64,000 nt of DNA from Terriglobus sp. TAA 43 (GTDB lineage Bacteria; Acidobacteriota; Terriglobia; Terriglobales; Acidobacteriaceae), in assembly GCF_000800015.1 (NCBI RefSeq), contig NZ_JUGR01000001.1:868001-932000 (forward strand), written 5' to 3'. How positions within the stretch are numbered: position 1 is the stretch's first letter; each line of letters starts with the position of its first letter. The notes under the pieces were generated by a model. That model was not told the DNA's origin. It did not search any database and saw only the letters and a program-made list of their open reading frames with translations. Both the position numbers and the translations under genes were made by a program. Below, piece after piece: positions 55,041 to 63,958 of this stretch.

Positions 55041-55721
55041 TTGGGTAAGCCACCGATCAGCGATGCCGCGATGCGGAAGATGTACGAAACCATGAAGGCG
55101 CTTCGCAGCGCAAAGCGGGATGCCCCTACATGGACGGGCGTAACGCGAAATGCCAAGGCATCCGCAATGGCAGAGCCGGAATCACTACTGGTCGGAATTC
55201 TTTCGCAGTTGCATCGCCGCGACACCGTAGTCACGGCTGGTGAACTTCCGCTCCTGAAGACTGCTGTGGAAAGTTACTTTCCCATTTCCGTTGCATCGCT
55301 TCACACCGTCGTCTGTAACGGGTCAACTGAAGAATGCGCTTCGGTCGCAGCCGGCATGGCACTGCGGTCCATGGATGCCACACGTGAGCCGAAGCCTGTG
55401 ACCGTCGTTCTGCTCCAGGATTTTCCTGCACTCCAAGGGACTCTGAAATTGATGGAGTCCAACGATCTGCCCCTGCTCGTGATTGCAAAGGGCGAAGCGG
55501 AATCAAGAGCTGTTGCGGAAAAGCGTATGAGGTCCACCCAGGTTCCGATACTCCCGGCAGACGCAGCAGATGCAGTGGCTGTATGCCGCGTGATGCAGGA
55601 GTCTTTGCTGCGTGCTCGCAACGGCTGGGGCGGCTCGGTCATTCACGCCATCGCGGTTCCCGGGGCGGCTGATTCCGTGGCGGGAATGGAAGAACGCTTG
55701 CGCGCTCGCGGTCTGATCTAG
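55041..55721 (+). CDS. Degenerate dehydrogenase E1-alpha-like protein
   Basis: 226 residues from TTG 55041 (MGKPPISDAAMRKMYETMKAL). The N-terminal helix matches the opening of E1-alpha subunits of 2-oxo acid dehydrogenases (ISDAAMRKMYETM). In E1-alpha a GDG motif precedes NN about 25 residues later to hold thiamine diphosphate. Here the matching stretch (118-152) reads VTVVLLQDFPALQGTLKLME then NDLPLLVIAKGEA, without GDG or NN, and the protein is about 100 residues short. TTG has GGGAG ten bases upstream; ATGs at 55071 and 55080 are alternatives. Function unknown; a catalytic role is unlikely if the alignment is right. It follows xseB by 136 bases, and a strong terminator follows. Confidence 0.6.
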   Translation: MGKPPISDAAMRKMYETMKALRSAKRDAPTWTGVTRNAKASAMAEPESLLVGILSQLHRRDTVVTAGELPLLKTAVESYFPISVASLHTVVCNGSTEECASVAAGMALRSMDATREPKPVTVVLLQDFPALQGTLKLMESNDLPLLVIAKGEAESRAVAEKRMRSTQVPILPADAADAVAVCRVMQESLLRARNGWGGSVIHAIAVPGAADSVAGMEERLRARGLI

Positions 55722-55760
55722 ACGCTTCTCAGAAGCTCGCGTGACAATGAAGTCCGTGTA

Positions 55761-55798
55761 AATAAGAAGGGCATGGCGTCTGCCATGCCCTTCTTATT
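55761..55798. terminator. 17-bp perfect bidirectional terminator
   Basis: AATAAGAAGGGCATGGC pairs with GCCATGCCCTTCTTATT around loop GTCT. It lies between the convergent stops of the E1-like protein and the decarboxylase; the flanking T/A runs give a U-tract on both strands. Confidence 0.9.
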
Positions 55799-55813
55799 TA
55801 TATGTAGGACGAG

Positions 55814-56764
55814 CTATGCACTTGCAGCAACCCGCCCCTTGAAGTAATCCATGGAAAGCTCCAAACCTTCACGCAGATTCACCTTCGGCTCCCATCCCAA
55901 CAACGTTCTTGCCTTGGTGATATCAGGCTTGCGCTGCTTTGGATCGTCCTGTGGCATGGGTCGATAAACAATCTTGCTGCTGGACCCGGTCACTTCAAGC
56001 ACCGTTTTCGCGCAGTCAAGAATGGTCCACTCTTCGGGGTTTCCAATGTTCGTCGGCAGGGGCTCGCCGCTCTTTGCCAGCGCCACAATGCCGCGCACCA
56101 GGTCCGATTGGAAACAGAACGAACGCGTCTGCGATCCGTCACCGTAGATCGTCAGATCCTGTCCCTGGAGCGCCTGCATCATCAGGTTGCTGATCACACG
56201 GCCATCGTTCGGCTGCAGGCGCGGGCCATACGTGTTGAAGATGCGCACCATGCTCGTCCGCACCTTGTAGTAGTTGTGATAGGCCATGATCGTGGCCTCA
56301 GAGAATCGCTTCGCTTCGTCGTAGACCGAGCGCGGACCGATGGGATTCACGTTCCCCCAGTAGGTCTCTTTCTGCGGATGCTGTTCGGGGTCGCCGTAGC
56401 ACTCCGAAGTAGACGCGTGAAGGAATCCGGCGCCGTACTTCTTCGCCACTTCCAGCGCGTTCACCGTGCCATCGGAACCAACCCGCAACGTCTCCGGCCC
56501 CAGCTTCATGTAATCCACCGGGCTGGCAGGTGACGCGAAGTTAAACACGAAGTCCACTTGGCCAAAATCAAACGGCTTGCAGATATCCTGCTGCTCAAAC
56601 GAGAACTTTGAGTTTGACTTCAGGTGCGCCAGGTTCTCAAGCGAGCCCGTGCAGAGATTGTCGACGCCGACAACCTCTGCACCTTCGGCTAATACAGCAT
56701 CCGTCAGATGCGATCCAAGAAAACCTGCCGCGCCTGTAATCAGAACGCGCTTCCATTGCGCCAT
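55814..56764 (-). CDS. UDP-glucuronate decarboxylase (UDP-xylose synthase), extended SDR
   Basis: 316 residues. NAD-binding motif ITGAAGFLGSHLTDA, catalytic Ser/Tyr/Lys in ASTSECYGDP and RSVYDEAKRFSE, and RIFNTYGPRLQPNDGRVISN, all typical of Uxs. It converts UDP-glucuronate to UDP-xylose. ATG 56764 (MAQWKRVLITG) is preferred; an in-frame TTG at 56773 sits too near the GAGAGGA site. It is directly downstream of ugd on the same strand (18 bases), so the two steps UDP-Glc to UDP-GlcA to UDP-Xyl come from one operon. Confidence 0.9.
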   Translation of the reverse strand: MAQWKRVLITGAAGFLGSHLTDAVLAEGAEVVGVDNLCTGSLENLAHLKSNSKFSFEQQDICKPFDFGQVDFVFNFASPASPVDYMKLGPETLRVGSDGTVNALEVAKKYGAGFLHASTSECYGDPEQHPQKETYWGNVNPIGPRSVYDEAKRFSEATIMAYHNYYKVRTSMVRIFNTYGPRLQPNDGRVISNLMMQALQGQDLTIYGDGSQTRSFCFQSDLVRGIVALAKSGEPLPTNIGNPEEWTILDCAKTVLEVTGSSSKIVYRPMPQDDPKQRKPDITKARTLLGWEPKVNLREGLELSMDYFKGRVAASA

Positions 56765-56782
56765 GTCTTGCAATCCTCTCGC

Positions 56783-58186
56783 TTACGCGTTGACCGTTTC
56801 GCGGACAGGATGCGCCACCGGGCGTCCCACGCTGTAGTAGGTGATGCCCGCATCCGCGACCTTTGCCGGGTCGTACATATTGCGACCATCGACAATGATG
56901 GAATAACGCAGCGCCGTACGGAGCTTCTCCAGATCGAGCGCGCCAAACTCATTCCAATCGGTGAGGATGAGCAACGCATCAGCGTCTTCTGCTGCCGTAT
57001 AGATGCCATCGGCATACCGCAGTTTGTCCGACTCAGGCAGTACAGCGCGTGTACGCTCCATCGCAGCCGGATCGTAGGCAGTGATCGAGCATCCTTCCGC
57101 GATCAGCATCTTCACCATCTCAATGGCGGGGCTGTCGCGGATGTCGTCCGTATCGCCCTTGAATGCCAGTCCAAGGACGGCAACCTTCTTCCCGCGGAGC
57201 GTCCACAGGGCTGCACGCACCTTCGCAAGGAAGCGCTTCTTCTGGTTTGCGTTGATACGCTCGACTTCTGTCAGCAACGAAAAGTCCACGCCCATCTGTT
57301 CTGCAACAGAACGGAACGCAGCTACGTCCTTCGGAAAGCAGGATCCACCGTAGCCGATACCAGGGCGGAGGAAGCGCGGTCCGATGCGCGTGTCCAGGCC
57401 CATTCCCTGCGCCACCTGCTGCACGTTGGCATCCGTGGCTTCGCAGAGGCTGGAGACAGCATTAATGAATGAAATTTTCAGCGCCAGGAAGGCATTCGAT
57501 GCGTGCTTGATGATCTCTGCGCTCTTCGTGGAAGTGAGCAGGAGCGGCGGCGGCGCGTCTGATGTGAAATCTCCGGGAATAATTCCTTCCTGCTTGTAGT
57601 AATCGCCGGAGGTCAGCGGAGCATAAATTTCTTGTAACAACCGGGCTGCCTTCTCCGAATCCGCACCTACAACGATGCGATCCGGGTGCAGGAAGTCCGA
57701 CACAGCGGTTCCCTCGCGCAGAAATTCGGGGTTCGAGCAAACATCAAACAGGCTGCGATCCACACCATTACGCTCGATTGCGCGGCGGATCCACTCGTTG
57801 GTATAGACGGGCACGGTGCTCTTTTCGACGATTACCTTGTACGTCTTCAGATGGCGTGCGATTTCGCAAGCAACGGCTTCCACGTAGGAAAGATCTGCGT
57901 CGCCTGTCTCAGACTGCGGGGTTCCCACGGCAATAAAAATCGCTGCAGCTTTCTCGGTTGCAGCGCCCAGATCGGTGGTGAACTCAACGCGATTATTGCG
58001 GTAACGATTCAGTAATTCAGGAAGATGCTCCTCATGAATGAGGCTATCTCCGCCCTGCAGGGCCTTTACTTTTGCGGGATCGTTGTCCACGCAAATCACA
58101 TGGTGCCCCATCTCAGCAAAACAAACGGCAGCCACAAGGCCGACGTAACCGGAACCTACAACCGCGATATCCACAGTCTTTCCCAT
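56783..58186 (-). CDS. ugd: UDP-glucose 6-dehydrogenase
   Basis: 467 residues. N-terminal Rossmann GSGYVGLVAAVCFAEMGHHV, catalytic Cys in GYGGSCFPKDVAAFRS, Lys/Asn in KHASNAFLALKISFINAVSS, and C-terminal VAVLGLAFKGDTDDIRDSPA complete. It oxidises UDP-glucose to UDP-glucuronate with two NAD+. ATG 58186 starts MGKTVDIAVVGSG; the frame upstream is shadow. It is divergent from the Wzc-like gene, with 112 bases in between holding both promoters. Confidence 0.95.
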   Translation of the reverse strand: MGKTVDIAVVGSGYVGLVAAVCFAEMGHHVICVDNDPAKVKALQGGDSLIHEEHLPELLNRYRNNRVEFTTDLGAATEKAAAIFIAVGTPQSETGDADLSYVEAVACEIARHLKTYKVIVEKSTVPVYTNEWIRRAIERNGVDRSLFDVCSNPEFLREGTAVSDFLHPDRIVVGADSEKAARLLQEIYAPLTSGDYYKQEGIIPGDFTSDAPPPLLLTSTKSAEIIKHASNAFLALKISFINAVSSLCEATDANVQQVAQGMGLDTRIGPRFLRPGIGYGGSCFPKDVAAFRSVAEQMGVDFSLLTEVERINANQKKRFLAKVRAALWTLRGKKVAVLGLAFKGDTDDIRDSPAIEMVKMLIAEGCSITAYDPAAMERTRAVLPESDKLRYADGIYTAAEDADALLILTDWNEFGALDLEKLRTALRYSIIVDGRNMYDPAKVADAGITYYSVGRPVAHPVRETVNA

Positions 58187-58298
58187 GAAGACAGCATACC
58201 TCACAGCATTGTCCACAGAGGGGTCTTTAGCCGTAGGTCCCAGGACCTCCGTTGGGCATTCACTCCAGTTGCAACAAAGAAGGTTATGATCTTGAGAG

Positions 58299-60557
58299 AT
58301 GCCGCCCCTCACGAATCAGCCAGCCGAGCGCGGAGTGCCTGAAGCCAACGCCAGTTTCAGCGCTATTACCGCAGAAAGTGCACTTTCGGAAGCCCTGAAC
58401 GTGCTGCGAAAACGCAAATGGGTCCTCATTATTGCGGCAATACTCGGCATTTTGTATGCCGTTTATCAGGCCGCCACGCAGCCCATCGTCTATACCGCCA
58501 GCGGCAGAATTCAAGTGGCCAGACCGAATGGACAAGCATCCCTGGGCGTGTCGACCGGAAACCTCACGGGCAGCTTGCAGTCGGAAGACCTGGAAACTGA
58601 AGTTCTGATCATCAGCAGCGACTCGCTGATGTTGAGCGTCGCGCAGGAAATGAATCTGGCGAACAATCCAGATTTCATGGGACCCGGCCCGTACCGGAAC
58701 ATCAACGATCCGATCGTCCGCGCGGCTGTTGTTGGCAAGCTCGCGAATTCCTTCAAAGTAGCGTCGATTCCCCGAACGCAGATGATCCGCATCGCGGTGA
58801 CCGCCAGCAAGGCTCAACTTGCTGCCGATCTGGTCAACCATCTCATCAATGCCTATCAACAGCGTTCCTTTGAGAGCCGCTTCGCCTCAACCCAACGAGT
58901 CTCGCAGTGGTTGCAGGGACAGTTGGACGACCTGAAGCAGCAGGTAGAAGCTTCTCAAGAACAGTTGATGGATCTTCAAAAGAAGATCGGTGTGCTGGGC
59001 CTAGGGGCGGACGCCAGTAAACCCGTCACCACTCAGGTCACAGCCGCTGTTGAAGCACTCAGCAACGCTGCAATCATGGCTAAGGTGCAACGCATCCTAG
59101 CGGAATCTCGCTATCGCGTCCTATCTTCTTCCGACCCCACACTGATGGAAAGCAACCTCCAAGCGCAGGGGCAGGGGCAGGGGCAATCCGAACTCTCCAG
59201 GTTGAGGGATGACGCCTCGCAGACGAAAGCGACGATCGCGCAAACCAGTGTCACCCTGGGGCCGAAGAATCCTCAGATTCTCGCCTTGCAGGCTCACCTG
59301 CGTGAAGTGGACCGGGAAATCCAGACCGAAGAAACGCGCATGGTTACCGATGCCAAGCAGGCCCTGGTGGCAGCACAGGCAAATGAAAGCCAGACGGAAG
59401 CGGCACTCGAAGATCAGAAGAACCAGTCCTACCGTCTACGCGACGATTTGGTCGAATACACACTCCGTCAGCGTGACTACGAGACCAACCGAGCGCTCTA
59501 TGAAGCACTGCTTGCCAAGCTGAGAAGTGCCAGTGTTCAGGCCGGTCTTGACGCTCTTGAGATCGACGTCGTCGATCCTGCGTACAAACCGGTTGGACCC
59601 ACCATCACGCCGCGCTCCAGCATCCTGGGCAGAGATCTGATCATTAGCCTGGTACTGGGTGTCATGCTTGCATTTGCCCTGGAGAGCCTCGACACCGGCA
59701 TCCGTAGTGTTGCGGAAGTGGAACACATCACACAACTTCCGTCGCTCAGTATCATCCCTCGCGTGCGTCGAATGTCATCCGACGGCTCGGGGGCCATGAC
59801 GGTGGCCCAGACGAATATCGGAGTCCTGGCCACATCCAAGTCCCAGTTCTCGGAAGCATTTCGATCTCTTCGAACCGCTCTGCTGCTGGCAACGACGGGC
59901 CATCCCCCAAAATTCATCCTTATCTCCAGTTCAACGCCATCCGAGGGCAAGACCACTGTGTCAACAAACCTTGCCGCGATTCTGGCGCAACGGGAAACTC
60001 GGGTTCTGCTCATCGACGCGGATCTTCGACGTCCCAATGTGCACCATCGCTTTGGGTTGAACGGCCGCATTGGTCTGTCCACGGTGCTGTCCGGCGGAGC
60101 CACCCTGGAAGAAGCAGCGAAGAACGTTCCCGAGGTTCCGAATCTGGATGTGCTCTGCAGCGGTCCGGTGCCGCCCTTCCCCACTGAAATGCTCTCGTCC
60201 GAGAGCATGCAGAATCTTCTGAAGCAATGTGGCGAACTGTACACCCACGTCGTGATCGATTCCCCGCCGATCCTTTCCGTAACGGACGCTGTCATTCTGG
60301 CCCACTACGCGGATGCCATCGTCATGGTGGTGCGCCACGGTAAGAGCAGCCGCAACGTCGTGCGGCGTGCGCGTGACCTCCTGGTACGGTCCGGTGCGGC
60401 CGTGACCGGAGTTGTCCTGAACTCTGTAGACATCAACGCCCCCGAATACCACGGCTACTACGGATACTCGGGATACAGCTACTCCAACATCGACTCGGAA
60501 TCATGGGAATCGCACGGAAACGACAGCGAACGGAACAACAAAGGAGACGAAGCATGA
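58299..60557 (+). CDS. Polysaccharide co-polymerase with BY-kinase domain (Wzc-like)
   Basis: 752 residues. Wzz-like N-terminal part: transmembrane segment (about 40-60), periplasmic coiled coil (about 190-420) and second transmembrane segment (about 445-465, LGRDLIISLVLGVMLAFALE). Cytosolic BY-kinase domain (about 520-720) with Walker A SSTPSEGKTTVST, Walker A' LLIDADLRRP and Walker B HVVIDSPP. A tyrosine cluster near the C-terminus (YHGYYGYSGYSYSN) is a typical autophosphorylation tail. It controls chain length and export. ATG 58299; 4-base overlap of its stop with the next start. Confidence 0.94.
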   Translation: MPPLTNQPAERGVPEANASFSAITAESALSEALNVLRKRKWVLIIAAILGILYAVYQAATQPIVYTASGRIQVARPNGQASLGVSTGNLTGSLQSEDLETEVLIISSDSLMLSVAQEMNLANNPDFMGPGPYRNINDPIVRAAVVGKLANSFKVASIPRTQMIRIAVTASKAQLAADLVNHLINAYQQRSFESRFASTQRVSQWLQGQLDDLKQQVEASQEQLMDLQKKIGVLGLGADASKPVTTQVTAAVEALSNAAIMAKVQRILAESRYRVLSSSDPTLMESNLQAQGQGQGQSELSRLRDDASQTKATIAQTSVTLGPKNPQILALQAHLREVDREIQTEETRMVTDAKQALVAAQANESQTEAALEDQKNQSYRLRDDLVEYTLRQRDYETNRALYEALLAKLRSASVQAGLDALEIDVVDPAYKPVGPTITPRSSILGRDLIISLVLGVMLAFALESLDTGIRSVAEVEHITQLPSLSIIPRVRRMSSDGSGAMTVAQTNIGVLATSKSQFSEAFRSLRTALLLATTGHPPKFILISSSTPSEGKTTVSTNLAAILAQRETRVLLIDADLRRPNVHHRFGLNGRIGLSTVLSGGATLEEAAKNVPEVPNLDVLCSGPVPPFPTEMLSSESMQNLLKQCGELYTHVVIDSPPILSVTDAVILAHYADAIVMVVRHGKSSRNVVRRARDLLVRSGAAVTGVVLNSVDINAPEYHGYYGYSGYSYSNIDSESWESHGNDSERNNKGDEA
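59166..59183 (+). repeat. Three tandem hexamers CAGGGG inside the Wzc-like gene
   Basis: The hexamer encodes Gln-Gly three times and lies in the periplasmic coil about residues 290-295, so slippage would keep the frame. Confidence 0.6.
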
Positions 60558-61525
60558 AGAAGTTTTATGACTTCATTTTTCTTGCGTCTCTCTTGCTGGG
60601 TGGAACGGCATGGTGCCACGCGCAATTTACGGGCGTCGCGGCCACTTCTGCTCCAGGGCTGAATGTACGCCACCCCCTCACCACGGATCAGGTAGTCCTG
60701 TTTCCTCCACAGCAGGACATGACGATTTTCCCAAATGATGTCGTGGGTATTTCCGTCTTTGGCGTTACTCCTTCCTATTTGGATACGGAGCGGGTGTCGC
60801 TCGATGGGAACATTCATCTCCCATTGGCCGGAATCGTTAGTATCGGAGGCCTGACCATTACGGCCGCAGAACAGAAGATCGCTCGTCTTCTCGAGGACCA
60901 AGGGCTTTTCCACGACGCACAGGTAAATCTGGTGATCTCCGAAATGCCTGACCATGTCGTCACACTGGTAGGAGCCATCGGCAAAACCTTGCCGCTCGTC
61001 GGTCAACGCCGTCTTCTGGACGTGCTTTCCCTCGCCGGTGGTCTGCCCGAAACTGCCAGCACCGTCATCAAAATAGATCGGCCAGGATTGGCTGAGCCAA
61101 TTTATGTGGATCTGGGAAATGATCCGTCCACCAGTGTTGCCTCTAACATCCCTATTTTCCCGGGCGATGTCATTACCACTGGAAATGTGGGAGCGTTTTA
61201 TGTTGTGGGCGCAGTTCTCGCGTCGGGAACACACGTTTTGTCGGGATCGCGGCCTATAACTGTGTCCATGGCTATCGCCTCCGCCGGAGGTACCTCAGAA
61301 ATCGCCAGTCGGAACGATTCGGTTCTCGTTCGCACAACCGGAAATACTCGCACTGTCGTTCCTCTACACCTGAAAGATATTCAGGAAGGTAAAGCGGCCG
61401 ACCCCGTGTTGCAGGCGAACGACATCATTCTTGTTCCCACGAGTGTGCTCAGAAGCATCTTCCGCCCCAGCAACGCGACCGTTTTGGTTAGCCTCGCCGT
61501 ATCTATGGCTGCGCTTCTACGTTAA
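60554..61525 (+). CDS. Polysaccharide export outer-membrane protein (Wza/BexD-like)
   Basis: 323 residues. A hydrophobic signal peptide (MKKFYDFIFLASLLLGGTAW ending near CHAQ) is followed by the Poly_export domain (DVVGISVFGVTPSYLDTERV, about 60-100, and HLPLAGIVSIGGLTITAAEQ) and SLBB-like folds (GDVITTGNVGAFYVVGAVLA). It forms the outer channel for the chain. ATG 60554 follows AAGGAG and overlaps the upstream stop by 4 bases; translational coupling to the kinase is likely. No lipobox is apparent. Confidence 0.9.
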   Translation: MKKFYDFIFLASLLLGGTAWCHAQFTGVAATSAPGLNVRHPLTTDQVVLFPPQQDMTIFPNDVVGISVFGVTPSYLDTERVSLDGNIHLPLAGIVSIGGLTITAAEQKIARLLEDQGLFHDAQVNLVISEMPDHVVTLVGAIGKTLPLVGQRRLLDVLSLAGGLPETASTVIKIDRPGLAEPIYVDLGNDPSTSVASNIPIFPGDVITTGNVGAFYVVGAVLASGTHVLSGSRPITVSMAIASAGGTSEIASRNDSVLVRTTGNTRTVVPLHLKDIQEGKAADPVLQANDIILVPTSVLRSIFRPSNATVLVSLAVSMAALLR

Positions 61526-61566
61526 TGCTTAGTCGTTTCGACGGTTGATGGCATTACAGGAGATCG

Positions 61567-62793
61567 ATGGTTTCAACGAATGAACGGGTTCGGCTGGCGT
61601 ATGTCGTCAGCCATCCGATTCAATACCAGGCGGAACTGCTGCGGCGCATCGCTACAGAGCCGGGAATAGATCTGCACGTCTTTTATTGCTCCGACTTTTC
61701 TTTGCGAAGCTACAAGGACGCAGGTTTTGGGGTGAGTGTGGAATGGGATATTCCCCTGACGGAGGGGTATCGGTTCACAGTGCTTCCTCGCTGGCGCGAT
61801 ACTCATACTCCGTCGCCAACCCGGCCTATTTCGAGAGGTTTCTTTCGGGCTTTCCTTCGAGGCATTGATGGCAAGCCGTTCGATGCAGTGTGGGTCCACG
61901 GATACTCGACCATGAACTCAATGCATGCCTTCCTGGCCGCAAAGGCGCTCGGTATTCCTGTTCTATTGCGTACAGACTCGTGGCTGGGTGAGAGGCCACG
62001 CACGGCGAATAAGCTGCGCATCAAACGTCTTTTCTTCGATGCGCTTCGCTGCATGGTAGACGGCATCCTCGCGGTGGGACAGCGAAACGCAGTCTACTGG
62101 AAATACTATTTTGGTGACGAATTTCCGGTGTTTCTGATGCCCTACGCTGTCGACAACGCCTATTTTGCGCGGAAGACAGTTCAGGCCACTCCGCTTCGTG
62201 GAGAACTGCAGAAGGAACTGGGTCTCGATCCTGAGAGACCGGTGATTCTTTACGCGTCGAAACTCATTCGCCGCAAGAACGCAGACCAGCTGCTGGAAGC
62301 CTTCCTGCAGCTCAGAGACAGTACCACTCCACGACCGTACCTGCTCATTGTTGGCGATGGTGAGCTGCGCGAGATGCTGGAGCAACGAGCAGTCGCGGCG
62401 TGTGCAACCGAGGATGTTCGCTTCACAGGCTTCCGCAACCAGAGTGAGCTACCCCGTTTTTTTGATCTCAGTACTGTGTTTGTCCTTCCTGCCCGCCATG
62501 AGGCCTATGGTTTGATCGTGAACGAAGCCATGGCCGCAGGGCTGGCAGTGGTGGTCAGCGACGATGTCGGCTGCGCAGACGATCTGGTCGCGCATGGCGA
62601 AAATGGCTACGTGTATCCCGTTGGAAACGTCGACGCACTTCGCAATGCGCTTGAAAAGGTTTTGTCTTCTGGTGAAGCACAGCGCATGGGACAGCGAAGC
62701 CGCGAGATCATTTCGGGCTGGAGTTACGCCGAAGATCTCACCGCACTGAAGGGCGCATTGCGCCACATAACCGGTAGACAGGCAGGAGCCTGA
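61567..62793 (+). CDS. GT4-family glycosyltransferase
   Basis: 408 residues, GT-B fold. N-terminal domain RLAYVVSHPIQYQAELLRR, C-terminal nucleotide-binding half with LYASKLIRRKNADQLLEAFL (about 235-255) and PARHEAYGLIVNEAMAAG with the EX7E motif (about 315-332). It probably adds one sugar to the polysaccharide. Start ATG 61567 has GGAGATCG close ahead. It is followed by another glycosyltransferase after 4 bases. Confidence 0.9.
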   Translation: MVSTNERVRLAYVVSHPIQYQAELLRRIATEPGIDLHVFYCSDFSLRSYKDAGFGVSVEWDIPLTEGYRFTVLPRWRDTHTPSPTRPISRGFFRAFLRGIDGKPFDAVWVHGYSTMNSMHAFLAAKALGIPVLLRTDSWLGERPRTANKLRIKRLFFDALRCMVDGILAVGQRNAVYWKYYFGDEFPVFLMPYAVDNAYFARKTVQATPLRGELQKELGLDPERPVILYASKLIRRKNADQLLEAFLQLRDSTTPRPYLLIVGDGELREMLEQRAVAACATEDVRFTGFRNQSELPRFFDLSTVFVLPARHEAYGLIVNEAMAAGLAVVVSDDVGCADDLVAHGENGYVYPVGNVDALRNALEKVLSSGEAQRMGQRSREIISGWSYAEDLTALKGALRHITGRQAGA

Positions 62794-62797
62794 AGCC

Positions 62798-63958
62798 ATG
62801 CGCATCCTTCATGTCATCGCCACACTGGACCCCGCTGCAGGCGGCCCGATCGAAGGCGTGCGGACACTCTTCGGATATAAGAACGAAGGTTACGAGGGCG
62901 AAGCCGTGACCTTCGACGCGCCCGACGCGCCTTATCTGAAGGGACTTCCCTTTCCCGTTTATCCACTCGGCCCACGCACCTCCACCTATGGCTACACGGC
63001 AAAGCTATTGCCTTGGCTGCGCGAAAACCGCGATCGGTATGACGGCGTGATCGTCAATGGCTTGTGGCAATACACGGGTCTTGCCACGATGCTAGCCATG
63101 CGCGGTCACACGCCGTATATGGTGTTCTCGCATGGCATGTTGGACCCGTACTTTAAACGTCGCTTTCCGCTGAAACATCTGAAGAAAGCCATTTACTGGT
63201 ATCCCGCGGAATATTGGGTTCTGAGAAACGCCTATCGTGTGCTGTTCACCACCACCAGCGAAGAAAAGCTGGCGGAAGAAAGCTTTGCTTTCTGGAAATG
63301 GAAATCGCAGGTAGTCCCGTACGGCATTCGTGCGCCCCAGAGCGATCCCGCTGAGGACATCGCTGCATTCCTTCGTGTGGTTCCTGCCGTAGAAGGCAAG
63401 CGTTTCCTCATCTATCTGAGCCGTATCCATCCCAAGAAGGGGTGCGACCAGTTACTACAGGCGTTTGCCTCCGTTGCCGCCAGCGACCCCGGCCTGCATC
63501 TCGTCATGGCCGGCCCGGACGAGACCGGCTGGATACCGGAGCTACAAAAGATCGTAGATAACGCAGGTTTGAGTGACCGCGTTCACTGGCCGGGGATTTT
63601 GCGCGGTTCAGAAAAGTGGGGCGCGTTCCGTGCCGCGGAAGCATTCATCCTTCCTTCTCACCAGGAAAACTTCGGCATTGCTGTTGCGGAGGCACTGGGA
63701 GCGGGCAAGCCTGTTTTGTTGAGCGATAAGGTCAACATCGGAGACATGATCCGCGACGAAGGCTGTACTCTCATTGAGCCAGACACCCTTGAAGGGACAC
63801 GCCTGCTACTGGAGCGCTGGATTGGATTATCAGCGGAAGAAAAGCGGCGCATGAGCGCAGCTGCGAAAGAATGTTTTCGAACACGCTTCAACATGGTGGA
63901 GACCGCACAAACCATCATGACTCTCTTCCAGCAGGCGAAGAACGAAGGAGCAAGCTGA
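62798..63958 (+). CDS. GT4-family glycosyltransferase
   Basis: 386 residues, GT-B fold. VIATLDPAAGGPIEGVRTLF at the N-terminus and, in the second half, FLIYLSRIHPKKGCDQLLQA and PSHQENFGIAVAEALGAGKP with EX7E. The donor and acceptor are not predictable. Start ATG 62798 has AGGAG near ten bases; the previous gene's stop is 4 bases upstream. The next gene's ATG overlaps one base after its stop. Confidence 0.9.
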   Translation: MRILHVIATLDPAAGGPIEGVRTLFGYKNEGYEGEAVTFDAPDAPYLKGLPFPVYPLGPRTSTYGYTAKLLPWLRENRDRYDGVIVNGLWQYTGLATMLAMRGHTPYMVFSHGMLDPYFKRRFPLKHLKKAIYWYPAEYWVLRNAYRVLFTTTSEEKLAEESFAFWKWKSQVVPYGIRAPQSDPAEDIAAFLRVVPAVEGKRFLIYLSRIHPKKGCDQLLQAFASVAASDPGLHLVMAGPDETGWIPELQKIVDNAGLSDRVHWPGILRGSEKWGAFRAAEAFILPSHQENFGIAVAEALGAGKPVLLSDKVNIGDMIRDEGCTLIEPDTLEGTRLLLERWIGLSAEEKRRMSAAAKECFRTRFNMVETAQTIMTLFQQAKNEGAS

